Assembly: GCA_030639665.1 (NCBI GenBank)
Contig: DAOWCC010000036.1
Location: 1-14,075, forward strand
Length of the DNA stretch: 14,075 nt
Source: Elusimicrobiota bacterium
GTDB lineage: Bacteria; Elusimicrobiota; Elusimicrobia; Elusimicrobiales; UBA9959
Reading direction: 5' to 3'
Shown here one piece after another: positions 13,183-14,075 of the stretch. Numbering within the stretch: position 1 is the stretch's first letter; every line of letters begins with the position of its first letter. The notes beneath the pieces are model-generated. The model saw only the letters and a list, made by a program, of their open reading frames with translations, was not told where the DNA came from and ran no database searches. Both the position numbers and the translations under genes were made by a program.

Positions 13183-13448
13183 GGCTCTGAAAAAGAATTA
13201 ATTTGCCATTTGGCTGGCTAATTTTTAGCGAAACAAGGAACGAAGAGCGAGCATAGTCTTGCGGTCTGTGAGTGATAAGTGACGCAGTTGTAGCCAAAGA
13301 TTAGCCAAGCCCCCTATGGGGGAAGCGCCTCTTTTGTTAATTTCTTCGTTGCTCTTCATTCACAGGCAACAAGCCTTCTTATTCATCGCGCCTTGAAATC
13401 AAATTAAAGCTGAGCTTCCAAATGTCAAGGTAATTCTTTTTCAGAGCC
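13183..13448. mobile_element. MITE-like element with 18-bp perfect terminal inverted repeats
   Basis: GGCTCTGAAAAAGAATTA (13183-13200) is exactly inverted at 13431-13448. The flanks are TAA on both sides (13180-13182 and 13449-13451), which would be a 3-bp target duplication. The 266-bp interior has no coding frame. It holds internal pairs: GGCTGGCTAATTTTTAGC near 13210 against GCCAAAGATTAGCCAAGCC near 13293, and CCCCCTATGGGGG (13310-13322). It sits nine bases beyond the glyA stop, so it may also serve as that gene's transcript end. No transposase is in the window. Confidence 0.8.
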
Positions 13449-13457
13449 TAAGTCTTT

Positions 13458-14075
13458 TTAAATCTCAAATCCCGGATAAATGGGAAAATTAGAGCAAAGC
13501 TGTTTAACTTTTTCAGCTATGGACTTAAGAAAGCCTTCTTCTTCATGATGATTTATGGCATCATCTATATATTCCGCTATGATTGCCATGTCCGCTTCTT
13601 TCATGCCTCTGGTTGTAAGAGCCGGAGCGCCTATTCTGATGCCGCTTGTTACAAAAGGTTTTTGCGGATCAAAAGGGATGGTGTTTTTATTAACCGTTAT
13701 GCCGGCTTGATCCAAAGCCTTTTCAGCGGCTTTTCCCGTTATATTCTTAGGTCTCAAATCAACTGAAAGCATATGACAGTCCGTTCCGCCGGATACTATT
13801 CTATAGCCTCTGACGGTTAATTCTTTGGCCAGAGCTCTGGCATTTTTAAGAACTTGCTCTTGATAAGTTTTGAATTCAGGTTTTAAGGCTTCTCCGAAAC
13901 AAATGGCTTTAGCCGCTATGGTATGCATTAACGGTCCGCCTTGATTGCCGGGGAAATTATTTCTGTTTATAATTTTGGCGTGTTTTTCTTTGCAAAGTAT
14001 TAAGCCGCCTCTTGGGCCGCGCAATGTTTTATGCGTTGTTGAGGTTATCGCGTCGGCATATTCTATGGGAGAAGG
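13458..14075 (-). CDS. glyA: Serine hydroxymethyltransferase, N-terminal half cut by window edge
   Basis: The C-terminal 205 residues are present, in frame to the right edge, where the visible text begins PSPIEYADAITSTTHKTL. The lysine in THKTLRGPRGG binds PLP. SHMT interconverts serine and glycine while charging tetrahydrofolate with a one-carbon unit. Further family text follows: NNFPGNQGGPLMH, KTYQEQVLKNARAL, SGGTDCHMLSVDL, ITVNKNTIPFDPQKPFVTSG, IRIGAPALTTRGMKEADM. The end matches the usual SHMT C-terminus (FPIYPGFEI). About 210 N-terminal residues should lie beyond the window. A TTG codon at 14024 (the Leu of KTLRG) is internal and not a start. The gene precedes mtnP on the same strand, with a MITE-like element between them. 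Confidence 0.96.
   Translation of the reverse strand, partial: PSPIEYADAITSTTHKTLRGPRGGLILCKEKHAKIINRNNFPGNQGGPLMHTIAAKAICFGEALKPEFKTYQEQVLKNARALAKELTVRGYRIVSGGTDCHMLSVDLRPKNITGKAAEKALDQAGITVNKNTIPFDPQKPFVTSGIRIGAPALTTRGMKEADMAIIAEYIDDAINHHEEEGFLKSIAEKVKQLCSNFPIYPGFEI

Noticed and set aside
13183..13448. Structured non-coding RNA gene
   Set aside because: Perfect terminal inverted repeats and matching TAA flanks are better explained by a MITE-like insertion.

Overview
The window looks like a chromosomal segment from an uncultured Gram-negative bacterium with AT-rich DNA. Nearly all genes are on the minus strand. A heptose adenylyltransferase (RfaE2 type) points to lipopolysaccharide. A serine-palmitoyltransferase-like enzyme points to sphingoid or other alpha-oxoamine lipids. 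The very short intergenic tandem 7-mers and the split acetyl-CoA carboxylase operon recall candidate-phylum genomes such as Omnitrophota or Elusimicrobiota. That taxonomic guess rests on overall character only and is weak.

Layout, left to right. (1) 1-1094, minus: the first 364 residues of a major facilitator superfamily exporter, cut by the window edge. (2) 1233-3480: a foreign-looking block on the plus strand. It holds two AT-rich genes, a membrane-anchored coiled-coil protein and a larger helical protein of unrecognised function. They are joined by a possible 13-codon mini-ORF that overlaps both. The block lies between two related, internally palindromic elements (1233-1377 and 3303-3480) in the same orientation, which recalls an integron gene cassette between attC sites, although canonical attC core boxes are not visible. 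(3) 3528-5028, minus: an HD-GYP cyclic-di-GMP phosphodiesterase followed by a stand-alone receiver protein, with nine perfect copies of a 7-bp repeat upstream. (4) 5140-7464, minus: a serine-palmitoyltransferase-like PLP enzyme directly abutting a GNAT-type acyltransferase, a plausible lipid-synthesis pair. (5) 7577-11501, minus: an apparent operon of a biotin-carrier-like protein, a zinc-ribbon/TPR membrane protein, biotin carboxylase AccC and RfaE2. (6) 11706-14075, minus: cytidine deaminase, methylthioadenosine phosphorylase, a 266-bp MITE-like element, and the C-terminal half of serine hydroxymethyltransferase.

The minus-strand genes are housekeeping functions: lipid and envelope precursors, fatty-acid synthesis entry, nucleotide salvage and one-carbon metabolism. 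The accessory signals are the plus-strand cassette, the MITE and several families of short intergenic repeats. The most useful leads are the cassette and its flanking elements, a carrier protein whose normally near-invariant biotinylation motif is degenerate, and the sphingolipid-like gene pair.
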